Assembly: GCF_000969645.2 (NCBI RefSeq)
Contig: NZ_CP014222.1
Span: forward strand, 1,302,001 to 1,366,000
Direction of reading: 5' to 3'
From: Janthinobacterium sp. B9-8
Lineage (GTDB): Bacteria > Pseudomonadota > Gammaproteobacteria > Burkholderiales > Chitinibacteraceae
DNA length: 64,000 nucleotides
Every line of letters begins with the position of its first letter. Positions within the stretch are counted from its first letter, which is position 1. Position numbers and translations under genes: made by a program. Under the pieces are notes generated by a model. That model was not told the origin of the DNA. It saw only the letters and a program-made list of their open reading frames with translations, and ran no database searches. Shown piece after piece: positions 57,290 to 64,000 of the stretch.

Positions 57290-58300
57290 ATGATTATTGT
57301 GATGAAGTACGGCGCAAGTGAAGCGCAGATCGACGCGGTAGTGCATAAGATTCATCAATCTGGTTTAAAAGAACATCTTTCGCGCGGCGCAGAGCTGACA
57401 ATCATTGGCGTGATTGGTGATGAGGAAAGGCTGGAGCCTTCCCGTTTTGCGATTTTACCTGGGGTCGATCGAGTCAATCGCGTTGCCAAGCAATACAAAA
57501 TTGTTTCTCGCAGCACGCACCCTCATGGCACCACGATTAAAGTGCGCGGCATTGAAATTGGTGGCGTACAGATTCAAATCATTGCCGGGCCTTATGCCGC
57601 CGAATCGGCGCAGCAAATGGATTTAACCGCCGACGCGCTAGCCGCAGCATCTTGCCGCATGATGCGTTGCGGCGCATTTCATGCCGAAGCTTATGCCGCG
57701 CCGCGAAAAGAGCGCGAAGCCTTGGCTTGGCTCAAAGACGCTGCCGCACGACATCAATTGCCCGTGGTCGCCGAGTTGCCCGATGTGCGTATGCTCGATG
57801 CTTTTATGGAATACGATATTGAAATGATTCAGATTGGCGAGCGCAATATGCAAAATCTGGATTTACTCAGGGAAGTGGGGCGAATTAATAAGCCAATCAT
57901 CCTAAAGCGCGGTGTATCTGCCACGATAGGTGAATGGCTGATGGCCGCGGAATCAATTGCAGCTGGTGGCAATCATAATATTATTTTTTGCGAACATGGT
58001 ATTCGTACTTTTGAAAATGCCTATCGCAATGTATTGGATATCAGCGCAATTGCTGTATTAAAACAAGAAACTCATTTGCCAGTCATGGTCGACCCAAGCG
58101 ATGCCTGCGGTAAATCATGGATGGTGCCTGCTTTAACGCAAGCTGCAATTGCTGCAGGGGCCGATGGGGTATTGCTGGATGTGCACCCAAATCCTGCTGA
58201 AGCACGCTATGCGGCAGATCAAGCTTTGAGTCCGGCGGATTTAATGCAGTTAATGGCGGGGCTAAAGCCCTTGGCTGCGGCGCTAGGGCGTTCCTTATAA
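57290..58300 (+). CDS. DAHP-synthase-like protein (class I beta) lacking catalytic residues
   Basis: The 336-residue protein aligns throughout with class I-beta DAHP synthase, including the N-terminal ferredoxin-like domain (1-~75) and barrel motifs (QIGERNMQN, IILKRG, HGIRTFENAYRNVLDISA). Compared from memory with Thermotoga maritima DAHPS, the four metal ligands differ: Cys102 is Tyr102 (AGPYAAES), the His of DPSH is Asp271 (DPSDACGK), Glu is Asp297 and the last Asp is Ala. The substrate motif KPRTSP reads HAEAYA (131-136). So it probably does not make DAHP; a changed reaction or regulatory role is possible. Alone, after pgsA's terminator. Confidence 0.8.
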   Translation: MIIVMKYGASEAQIDAVVHKIHQSGLKEHLSRGAELTIIGVIGDEERLEPSRFAILPGVDRVNRVAKQYKIVSRSTHPHGTTIKVRGIEIGGVQIQIIAGPYAAESAQQMDLTADALAAASCRMMRCGAFHAEAYAAPRKEREALAWLKDAAARHQLPVVAELPDVRMLDAFMEYDIEMIQIGERNMQNLDLLREVGRINKPIILKRGVSATIGEWLMAAESIAAGGNHNIIFCEHGIRTFENAYRNVLDISAIAVLKQETHLPVMVDPSDACGKSWMVPALTQAAIAAGADGVLLDVHPNPAEARYAADQALSPADLMQLMAGLKPLAAALGRSL

Positions 58301-58317
58301 ACATGCAGGGGCTTGAT

Positions 58318-58971
58318 ATGAAAACATTTAGAAACACAGTGCTGATCGCATTGCTGTCTTTGTCGGTGGCCGCAGAGGCGCGTTCTTTGCTCGATGGTGA
58401 TTATGTTTTAAGTGAGTGGCGGCATGCAGGGGCCTCATTTCGACCGCATGAAAAAGCGCCTACCTTAACAATTCAAGGCGATCGCCTGAGTGGTTTTGCC
58501 GGATGCAATCGCTACTCAGGCTCAATCAGCACCGTGCCTAAGTTTAAAGTGGGTCCACTTGCAACAACACGCATGGCCTGCTTGGGGGATGTTGCGCAGC
58601 GTAATGAATCTGCGGTACTGGCTGTGTTTGAAGGCGCTAAGCGCTTTAAATTAAAGCAGCCAAATCGTCTGGAATTTAGCGGTGCTAAGGGGCAGCGTTT
58701 GATTTTTATTCGCCAGTCTGATGCCATTGAGCAAGTGCTCTATATTGCGCCAGAAACAAAGACTTGCTCTGCGGGTGTGGCTCAAATGGAGTGCATGCAA
58801 ACGCGTGAAGCGCCTTCTGGGCAATGGACTCTTTTTTATAGCCAAATCGAAGGCTTCGATTATGTAGCAGGCAAAAGCTACAAAATTAAAGTGCGGCGTG
58901 AAAAAGTAGCTAATCCGCCTGCGGATGCTTCCGCATTTAAATATGTATTACTCGAAGTTTTGGGTGACTGA
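58318..58971 (+). CDS. META-domain protein with a DUF4377-like C-terminal part
   Basis: From ATG 58318 (agggg upstream) the 217-residue protein has a signal peptide (VLIALLSLSVAAEARS), a META (HslJ-like) domain with LTIQGDRLSGFAGCNRYSGS and GPLATTRMACLGDVAQRNES (the family Cys-containing pattern), and a second part (VLYIAPETKTCSAGVAQMEC... to WTLFYSQIEGFDYVAGKSYK) like DUF4377. Such proteins are exported and linked to heat or stress responses; the precise role is unknown. The stop overlaps the tyrA start. Confidence 0.85.
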   Translation: MKTFRNTVLIALLSLSVAAEARSLLDGDYVLSEWRHAGASFRPHEKAPTLTIQGDRLSGFAGCNRYSGSISTVPKFKVGPLATTRMACLGDVAQRNESAVLAVFEGAKRFKLKQPNRLEFSGAKGQRLIFIRQSDAIEQVLYIAPETKTCSAGVAQMECMQTREAPSGQWTLFYSQIEGFDYVAGKSYKIKVRREKVANPPADASAFKYVLLEVLGD

Positions 58972-59846
58972 TGCGCAAGCTTAAAAAGCTGGTTCTGCTT
59001 GGAACGGGCCTGATTGGAGGCTCGTTTTCTTTGGCGCTAAAGCGGGCGAAGTGCGTCGAGCATGTGGTGGGGGTAGGGCGAAACCCTGACAATCTGGCGC
59101 GCGCGCTTGAGCTAAAAGTGATTGATGAAGCCAGTAATGATGCGGCTTTAGCGGTTCAAGGTGCCGATTTGGTTTTGCTTAGTGCCCCAGTTGGCCAGAT
59201 GGCGGCGCTTTTGCAGCAAATTGCACCGCATCTGCCTCTGCATTGCATAGTGAGTGATGCTGGCTCTACCAAGCAGGATGTATGCGCGCTCTATCGGCAA
59301 TACTTGCCGCAGCACTTAAGTCGTTGCGTGCCGGGGCACCCCATTGCGGGTTCTGAACTATCAGGCGCCGCCGCTGCACAATATGGTTTGTATGAGGGGA
59401 GGCGGGTGGTATTGACGCCACTGACCGAAAGCGCACCGGAGTCGATCGAGTTATTAAAATCCTTGTGGCAGGCCTGCGGTGCGCAAGTGTTTGAAATGAG
59501 CGCAGCTGAGCACGACGGTGTTTTTTCAGCGGTCAGCCACGTGCCGCATTTGCTGGCGTTTAGCTATATGAATGCCGTACTCGATCGCCACAATGCAGCG
59601 CTTTGTTTTGATTTTGCGGCTACAGGATTTCGGGACTTTACGCGTATCGCGGCATCTCACCCTGAAATGTGGCGAGATATCACTTTGGCCAATAAAGAAG
59701 CCATTTTGCTGGATTTAAAAGCCAATGCGGCACAATTACTGGCATTAATAGACTGCATTGAAAACCACGATGCTTTAGGCTTGAACGAGCAGATTGTTCG
59801 TGCCAGCACGGCGCGCAATCAATGGGGTCGTCGGTCTCGGTCGTAG
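58971..59846 (+). CDS. tyrA: Prephenate dehydrogenase
   Basis: TyrA oxidises and decarboxylates prephenate to 4-hydroxyphenylpyruvate in tyrosine synthesis. The 291-residue monofunctional enzyme has the NAD loop LVLLGTGLIGGSFSLALKRA, SDAGSTKQDV, the catalytic His in CVPGHPIAGSELSGAAAA and EHDGVFSAVSHVPHLLAFSY. No chorismate mutase domain. In many betaproteobacteria aroA comes next before cmk; here an aldo/keto reductase does. Confidence 0.94.
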   Translation: MRKLKKLVLLGTGLIGGSFSLALKRAKCVEHVVGVGRNPDNLARALELKVIDEASNDAALAVQGADLVLLSAPVGQMAALLQQIAPHLPLHCIVSDAGSTKQDVCALYRQYLPQHLSRCVPGHPIAGSELSGAAAAQYGLYEGRRVVLTPLTESAPESIELLKSLWQACGAQVFEMSAAEHDGVFSAVSHVPHLLAFSYMNAVLDRHNAALCFDFAATGFRDFTRIAASHPEMWRDITLANKEAILLDLKANAAQLLALIDCIENHDALGLNEQIVRASTARNQWGRRSRS

Positions 59847-59895
59847 TGAGTTTTGCTTGAGTGGGCGTTTTTCGTGCGCCCTAAAGGGAGTGAAA

Positions 59896-60882
59896 ATGAA
59901 TTATATCGCCAGTGAAACGCGTTATCAGGACATGCCTTATCGCCGAGTGGGTCGTAGTGGCTTGAAGTTGCCCGCTATTTCTTTGGGTTTGTGGCATAAC
60001 TTTGGTGAAAATCGCGCTTACGAAACCAGTCGCAGCATGGTTTTGTCGGCCTTTGATGCGGGGATTACTCATTTTGATTTGGCTAATAATTATGGCCCGC
60101 CACCGGGCGCGGCTGAATCTACTTTTGGCCGTGTTCTGGCAAAAGATCTCAAATCTTATCGTGATGAAATCATTGTCTCTAGTAAGGCCGGTTGGGAAAT
60201 GTGGCCCGGCCCTTATGGTGAGTGGGGGAGTCGTAAATATTTAATGGCAAGCCTCGATCAAAGCTTGCAGCGCATGGGTTTGGATTATGTAGATATTTTC
60301 TACTCGCATCGCCCTGATCCAGAAACGCCGCTTGAAGAAACTATGTCGGCGCTGGATGCGATGGTGCGGCAAGGCAAAGCATTATATGTGGGGATTTCAT
60401 CTTATTCTGCCGAGCAAACGAAGGAAGCAAGTCGCATCTTAAAAGCGCTGGGTACGCCCTGCTTAATTCACCAGCCTTCCTATTCGATGTTTGATCGCTG
60501 GATTGAAGATGGCTTGTGCGATGTATTAGCAGAAGAAGGGGTAGGCTCGATTGCTTTTTGCCCCTTGGCGCAGGGCTTACTGACCTCACGTTATTTAAAT
60601 GGTGTTCCGGCCGATTCGCGTGCGGCGGCATCCGACAATCCTTTTTTAACAGTAGATAAAGTGGAATTGCGTATTGCTCAGGTCAAAGCTTTAAATCATA
60701 TTGCACAATCACGCGGGCAAACCTTGGCACAAATGGCTTTGGCTTGGGCGTTGCTTAAAGTGACATCGGTGATTATTGGTGCCAGCCAAGTAGCACAAAT
60801 ACAAGAAAATATTTTAGCAGTGCAAAACTTGGCCTTCGATGCGGCCGAGTTGCAAGCGATTGAATTAATTTTAAAAGAGTAG
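59896..60882 (+). CDS. Aldo/keto reductase, YghZ/MgrA-like
   Basis: From ATG 59896 (aaaggga upstream) it has 328 residues. The AKR catalytic set is visible: Asp and Tyr in HFDLANNYGPPPGAAE, Lys in IIVSSKAGWEMWPGPYGEWG and His in DIFYSHRPDPETP. The GWEMWPGPYGEWGSRKYLMA pattern is specific for the YghZ group (L-glyceraldehyde 3-phosphate reductase), which also acts on methylglyoxal. It lies between tyrA and cmk, in the same direction. Confidence 0.9.
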   Translation: MNYIASETRYQDMPYRRVGRSGLKLPAISLGLWHNFGENRAYETSRSMVLSAFDAGITHFDLANNYGPPPGAAESTFGRVLAKDLKSYRDEIIVSSKAGWEMWPGPYGEWGSRKYLMASLDQSLQRMGLDYVDIFYSHRPDPETPLEETMSALDAMVRQGKALYVGISSYSAEQTKEASRILKALGTPCLIHQPSYSMFDRWIEDGLCDVLAEEGVGSIAFCPLAQGLLTSRYLNGVPADSRAAASDNPFLTVDKVELRIAQVKALNHIAQSRGQTLAQMALAWALLKVTSVIIGASQVAQIQENILAVQNLAFDAAELQAIELILKE

Positions 60883-60911
60883 CGGCGGCATGAGTCGCTA
60901 AAAAGGAAAAT

Positions 60912-61580
60912 ATGTCGGGTATTGCTATTTTGGCTATAGATGGCCCCTCTGCTTCGGGTAAGGGCTCGGTGGCACAGCGCGTGGCAGAGGTACTGGGGTT
61001 TGCCTATCTGGATTCGGGGGCTTTGTATCGTCTGACTGCTTTGGCGGCTCAGCAGGCGGGTGTGGATTGGAATGATGAGCAAGGCGTCGCGCAAGTCGCT
61101 CAATCTTTAGACGTGCGTTTTGAAAATAAGCTGGTTTTACTGGCTGGGCAGGATGTAGGTGCTGTGATTCGCAGTGAGTCGATTGGAGTAGGGGCTTCAC
61201 AAGTGGCTGCTTTTGCTGCGGTGAGGCAGGCTTTGTTGGCGCGGCAGCGTGCATTTGCCACTAAACAAGGCCTGGTTGCCGATGGTCGGGATATGGGCTC
61301 GGTGGTGTTTCCTGATGCACAGCTCAAGATTTTCCTTACCGCTACCGCAGAAGTTCGGGCTGAGCGCCGTTATCAGCAATTGATTGCCCGAGGTGAGTCG
61401 GCGGATTTAGCTGCAATTACACGTGATTTGCAATCGAGGGACGAGCGTGATGCTGCAAGGATAGAGGCCCCGTTACGTCAATGGCATGACGCTTTGTTGC
61501 TGGAAACCTCGGAATTAAACTTGGATCAGGTGGTTGAATGCGTTTTATCCTCGTGGAAAACACGTATGCAATCGCTTTAA
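60912..61580 (+). CDS. cmk: Cytidylate kinase
   Basis: Cmk phosphorylates CMP and dCMP. The 222-residue protein has the P-loop AIDGPSASGKGSVAQRVAEV, YLDSGALYRLTALAAQQ, DGRDMGSVVFPDAQLKIFLT and a LID with RDLQSRDERDAARIEAPLRQ. A strong aagga precedes the ATG. Position upstream of rpsA is conserved in proteobacteria. Confidence 0.97.
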   Translation: MSGIAILAIDGPSASGKGSVAQRVAEVLGFAYLDSGALYRLTALAAQQAGVDWNDEQGVAQVAQSLDVRFENKLVLLAGQDVGAVIRSESIGVGASQVAAFAAVRQALLARQRAFATKQGLVADGRDMGSVVFPDAQLKIFLTATAEVRAERRYQQLIARGESADLAAITRDLQSRDERDAARIEAPLRQWHDALLLETSELNLDQVVECVLSSWKTRMQSL

Positions 61581-61625
61581 ATGTGGCTTTTCTTGTTATA
61601 AATCACACCTTTTGTCTCCAAGTAC

Positions 61626-61654
61626 TTGAACTATAACAGAGAAATCTTTAGAAT
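61626..61654 (+). promoter_or_regulatory. rpsA promoter, sigma70 type
   Basis: TTGAAC (61626-61631) and TAGAAT (61649-61654) are 17 bases apart, in the cmk-rpsA gap. The start site would be near 61661, giving a leader of about 137 bases. Confidence 0.65.
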
Positions 61655-61660
61655 CGCCCC

Positions 61661-61797
61661 ACTAAGCCGTGGCCCTAGGTCATGGCTTTTGCCCTTTTGG
61701 GTATTTGTCGTGTTAGCAGGGCGCAAAGCCGTGCAACATTTGTTTAACTAACTTATTTTTGGCATTCCGCCAAAAATGCTTGGAAATTTCCATTTAT
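61661..61797 (+). promoter_or_regulatory. rpsA leader, structured
   Basis: The leader can fold into hairpins: aagcc...ggctt around ccctagg (about 61664-61690) and tttttggc with gccaaaaa near 61755-61777. The ribosome binding site is weak, as is usual for rpsA, where S1 itself controls translation. Confidence 0.45.
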
Positions 61798-63501
61798 ATG
61801 ACTACTGCTACTCTGTCCGGCTCCATGGAAAGCTTTGCCGCTCTGTTCGAAGAAAGCCTAACGCGTCAGGAAATGCGCGCTGGTGAAGTGATCACTGCTG
61901 AAGTGGTTGCTATCGACCATAACTTCGTGACTGTGAATGCCGGCCTGAAGTCCGAGTCGCTCATCCCGCTCGAAGAATTTAAAAACGACAACGGTGACCT
62001 TGATGTTAAGGTTGGCGATTTCGTTCCTGTTGCGATTGATAGCCTTGAAAACGGCTATGGCGAAACTAAACTCTCCCGCGAAAAAGCAAAACGCTTGGCT
62101 GCGTGGATTGAGCTTGAAGACTGCCTCGAAAAAGCCATGGTAATGACCGGCGTTATTTCCGGTAAGGTTAAGGGTGGTCTGACTGTTATGGTTAACGGTC
62201 TGCGCGCATTCTTGCCAGGTTCTTTGGTTGATATTCGTCCGGTTAAAGACACCACCCCATTCGAAGGCAAGCAAATCGAATTCAAGGTGATCAAGCTTGA
62301 CCGTAAGCGTAACAACGTTGTTGTTTCGCGTCGTGCTGTGCTTGAAGAGTCCTTGGGCGAAGAGCGTCAAAAACTCCTTGAAACACTCAAGGAAGGCGCA
62401 ATCATCAAGGGTATCGTTAAAAACATCACAGACTACGGCGCGTTCGTTGATCTGGGTGGTATTGACGGTCTGCTGCACATCACTGACTTGGCTTGGCGTC
62501 GTGTGAAACACCCATCCGAAGTTCTGGCTGTTGGCGATGAAGTTGAAGCTAAGGTTCTGAAATTCGATCAAGAGAAGAACCGCGTATCTCTGGGTCTGAA
62601 GCAATTGGGCGAAGATCCTTGGGTTGGTTTGTCACGTCGTTACCCATCGGGTACACGTATGTTCGGTAAGGTTACTAACCTTACCGACTACGGCGCATTC
62701 GTTGAAATCGAACAAGGCATCGAAGGTCTGGTTCACGTTTCAGAAATGGATTGGACTAACAAAAACGTTCATCCATCCAAGGTTGTTCAGCTTGGCGATG
62801 AAGTAGAAGTAATGATTCTGGATATAGACGAAGAAAAACGTCGTATCTCACTGGGTATGAAACAGTGCATGGCTAACCCATGGGATGATTTCGCTGAAAA
62901 CTTCAAGAAGGGCGACAAGATCAAGGGCGCTATCAAGTCTATTACTGACTTCGGTGTGTTCGTTGGTCTGGCTGGCGGTATCGACGGTCTGGTTCACTTG
63001 TCTGATCTTTCTTGGAACGTGGCTGGCGAAGAAGCTGTTCGCAACTACAAGAAAGGCGATGAAGTTGAAGCGATGGTTCTGTCTATCGACACTGAAAAAG
63101 AACGCATCAGCCTTGGCATCAAGCAAATGGAAGGTGATCCTTTCAACAACTACGTTTCCACTTTCGACAAAGGTTCCCTTGTTAAGGGTACTGTGAAATC
63201 TTTGGATGCTAAGGGCGCGATCATTGCTCTGTCTGAAGAAATCGAAGGTTACCTGCGCTCTACAGAAGTTTCACGCGATCGCGTTGAAGACATCCGTACT
63301 GTGCTGAAAGAAGGCGACGAAGTTGAAGCCATGATCATCAACGTTGATCGTAAGAACCGTTCGATCAACCTGTCGATCAAAGCGAAAGATTCCGCTGATG
63401 AAACAGAAGTAATGAGCAAGCTGTCTACAGAAAGCACAGGCACTGCAGGTACAACTAGCCTTGGCGCTCTGCTGAAAGCTAAGATGTCCGGCGCTGAGTA
63501 A
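61798..63501 (+). CDS. rpsA: 30S ribosomal protein S1
   Basis: S1 helps structured mRNAs bind the 30S subunit. From ATG 61798 the 567-residue protein has six S1 (OB-fold) repeats: the first about 30-95, then around 115, 200 ([20 protein letters not shown]), 290 ([20 protein letters not shown]), 375 ([20 protein letters not shown]) and 460. Codon use looks highly optimised, as expected. It ends in a Ser/Thr-rich tail. Upstream frame to 61759 is not protein-like. Confidence 0.98.
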   Translation: MTTATLSGSMESFAALFEESLTRQEMRAGEVITAEVVAIDHNFVTVNAGLKSESLIPLEEFKNDNGDLDVKVGDFVPVAIDSLENGYGETKLSREKAKRLAAWIELEDCLEKAMVMTGVISGKVKGGLTVMVNGLRAFLPGSLVDIRPVKDTTPFEGKQIEFKVIKLDRKRNNVVVSRRAVLEESLGEERQKLLETLKEGAIIKGIVKNITDYGAFVDLGGIDGLLHITDLAWRRVKHPSEVLAVGDEVEAKVLKFDQEKNRVSLGLKQLGEDPWVGLSRRYPSGTRMFGKVTNLTDYGAFVEIEQGIEGLVHVSEMDWTNKNVHPSKVVQLGDEVEVMILDIDEEKRRISLGMKQCMANPWDDFAENFKKGDKIKGAIKSITDFGVFVGLAGGIDGLVHLSDLSWNVAGEEAVRNYKKGDEVEAMVLSIDTEKERISLGIKQMEGDPFNNYVSTFDKGSLVKGTVKSLDAKGAIIALSEEIEGYLRSTEVSRDRVEDIRTVLKEGDEVEAMIINVDRKNRSINLSIKAKDSADETEVMSKLSTESTGTAGTTSLGALLKAKMSGAE

Positions 63502-63517
63502 TATGGATCAAGGTGGG

Positions 63518-63802
63518 ATGACCAAGTCCGAGCTTATTGCAAAGCTCGCCCAGCGTTATCCGCAGCTGGTTGCGAAGGATGCAGAGCTGGCTGTGAAAAC
63601 CATCTTAGATGCAATGGCCAAGAGCTTGTCTCAAGGCCAGCGCATCGAGATTCGTGGCTTTGGCAGTTTTGATCTGAATTACCGCCCGCCACGAGTGGGG
63701 CGCAATCCGAAATCAGGTACGAAAGTATCGGTTCCGGAAAAATTTGTCCCCCACTTTAAAGCGGGTAAAGAGCTGAGAGAAAGGGTTGATGCCCTGATTT
63801 GA
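63518..63802 (+). CDS. ihfB: Integration host factor subunit beta
   Basis: IHF-beta pairs with IHF-alpha and bends DNA sharply. From ATG 63518 it has 94 residues, as in E. coli: [40 protein letters not shown] and [20 protein letters not shown] with the intercalating Pro in the arm (RVGRNP). An in-frame ATG at 63503 would add five residues (MDQGG); I prefer 63518 by length and a nearby aagg. It follows rpsA directly. Confidence 0.96.
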   Translation: MTKSELIAKLAQRYPQLVAKDAELAVKTILDAMAKSLSQGQRIEIRGFGSFDLNYRPPRVGRNPKSGTKVSVPEKFVPHFKAGKELRERVDALI

Positions 63803-63813
63803 TGTTCTGCTTC

Positions 63814-63843
63814 AAGGCGACACCTCAGGGTGTCGCCTTTTTG
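63814..63843 (+). terminator. Terminator after ihfB
   Basis: aaggcgacacc (63814-63824) pairs with ggtgtcgcctt (63829-63839) around tcag and is followed by T residues. Confidence 0.9.
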
Positions 63844-63954
63844 CATAAAAGCGCGGTGTACTTCATTCTTACTTAATACCAAGTGATTGCTGATCGTTTG
63901 GATTGCGCTTAATCGGTTACAATACGGTCTAGCTTATTTCTATGGTTTAGACCA

Positions 63955-64000
63955 ATGCGCTATTTGTTCTGGCTTATCAAATTCTTTCTATTTGTCATTA
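63955..64000 (+). CDS. lapA: LapA-like lipopolysaccharide assembly protein, start only (partial)
   Basis: An ATG at 63955 opens a frame to the window end: MRYLFWLIKFFLFVI, a hydrophobic first membrane segment. Its sequence and place after ihfB match the usual rpsA-ihfB-lapA-lapB order, so it is probably lapA (DUF1049), a small inner-membrane partner of LapB in control of LPS synthesis. Only 15 residues are visible. Confidence 0.6.
   Translation, partial: MRYLFWLIKFFLFVI

Noticed and set aside
63898..63923. Promoter for lapA (ttggat and tacaat)
   Set aside because: The spacer is only 14 bases, too short for a normal sigma70 promoter.

Overview
The window is a piece of a betaproteobacterial chromosome. 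Gene content and order point to the Neisseriales, in the Chromobacterium/Iodobacter/Deefgea/Chitinibacter neighbourhood: a beta-type rpsB-tsf-pyrH-frr-uppS-cdsA-dxr-rseP-bamA-skp-lpxD-fabZ-lpxA-lpxB-rnhB block, a tyrA...cmk-rpsA-ihfB-lapA block, a phasin/PhaR pair, flagellar motAB and an aminoarabinose (arn) cluster. The genus is an inference from gene content; no rRNA is present to confirm it. Almost all of the sequence is chromosomal core. I see no prophage, insertion sequence, CRISPR array, tRNA or rRNA gene.

Layout. 1-2.0 kb: the end of a histidine kinase, then thyA and folA with a decayed tandem duplication between them. 2.0-3.7 kb (minus): rpe-arsC-gph, translationally coupled. 3.8-6.5 kb: apaG, an ATM1-type ABC exporter and a small unknown gene. 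7.0-8.5 kb: divergent phaP and phaR with palindromic operator candidates. 8.5-15 kb: tcdA, a GNAT acetyltransferase, arfB, ftsK and an MFS transporter. 15.2-18.7 kb: a large kinase-receiver-kinase hybrid and an unusual receiver protein. 18.7-25.3 kb (minus): a lipid A 4-amino-4-deoxy-L-arabinose cluster with arnA split in two, an inserted vanZ-like gene and no arnD. 25.4-27.0 kb: a Smr-domain gene and trxB.

27.4-42.3 kb holds translation factors followed by isoprenoid, phospholipid, outer-membrane assembly and lipid A genes, starting with a structured rpsB leader. 42.4-47.1 kb: motA, motB, a membrane-anchored methyltransferase, an HDOD protein and a TrmH-type RNA methyltransferase. 47.1-53.1 kb: periplasmic carbonic anhydrase, an unrecognised (PilZ-like?) protein, ung, a ROK sugar kinase with a GH9 glycosidase (probable chito-oligosaccharide use) and hldD. 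53.2-57.2 kb: a small membrane protein, a periplasmic binding protein, uvrC and pgsA. 57.3-64 kb: a DAHP-synthase-like protein that has lost its catalytic motifs, a META-domain lipoprotein-like protein, tyrA, an aldo/keto reductase, cmk, rpsA, ihfB and the first codons of lapA.

The genes concentrate on envelope building: lipid A synthesis (lpxD, lpxA, lpxB, fabZ), its modification (arn), core heptose (hldD), undecaprenyl phosphate (dxr, uppS), phospholipids (cdsA, pgsA) and outer-membrane protein assembly (bamA, skp, rseP). I did not find a clearly new multi-gene system. The most unusual items are the DAHP-synthase pseudoenzyme candidate, the arn cluster without arnD, the duplicated thyA/folA junction, a family of small palindromic elements and the phaP/phaR control region.
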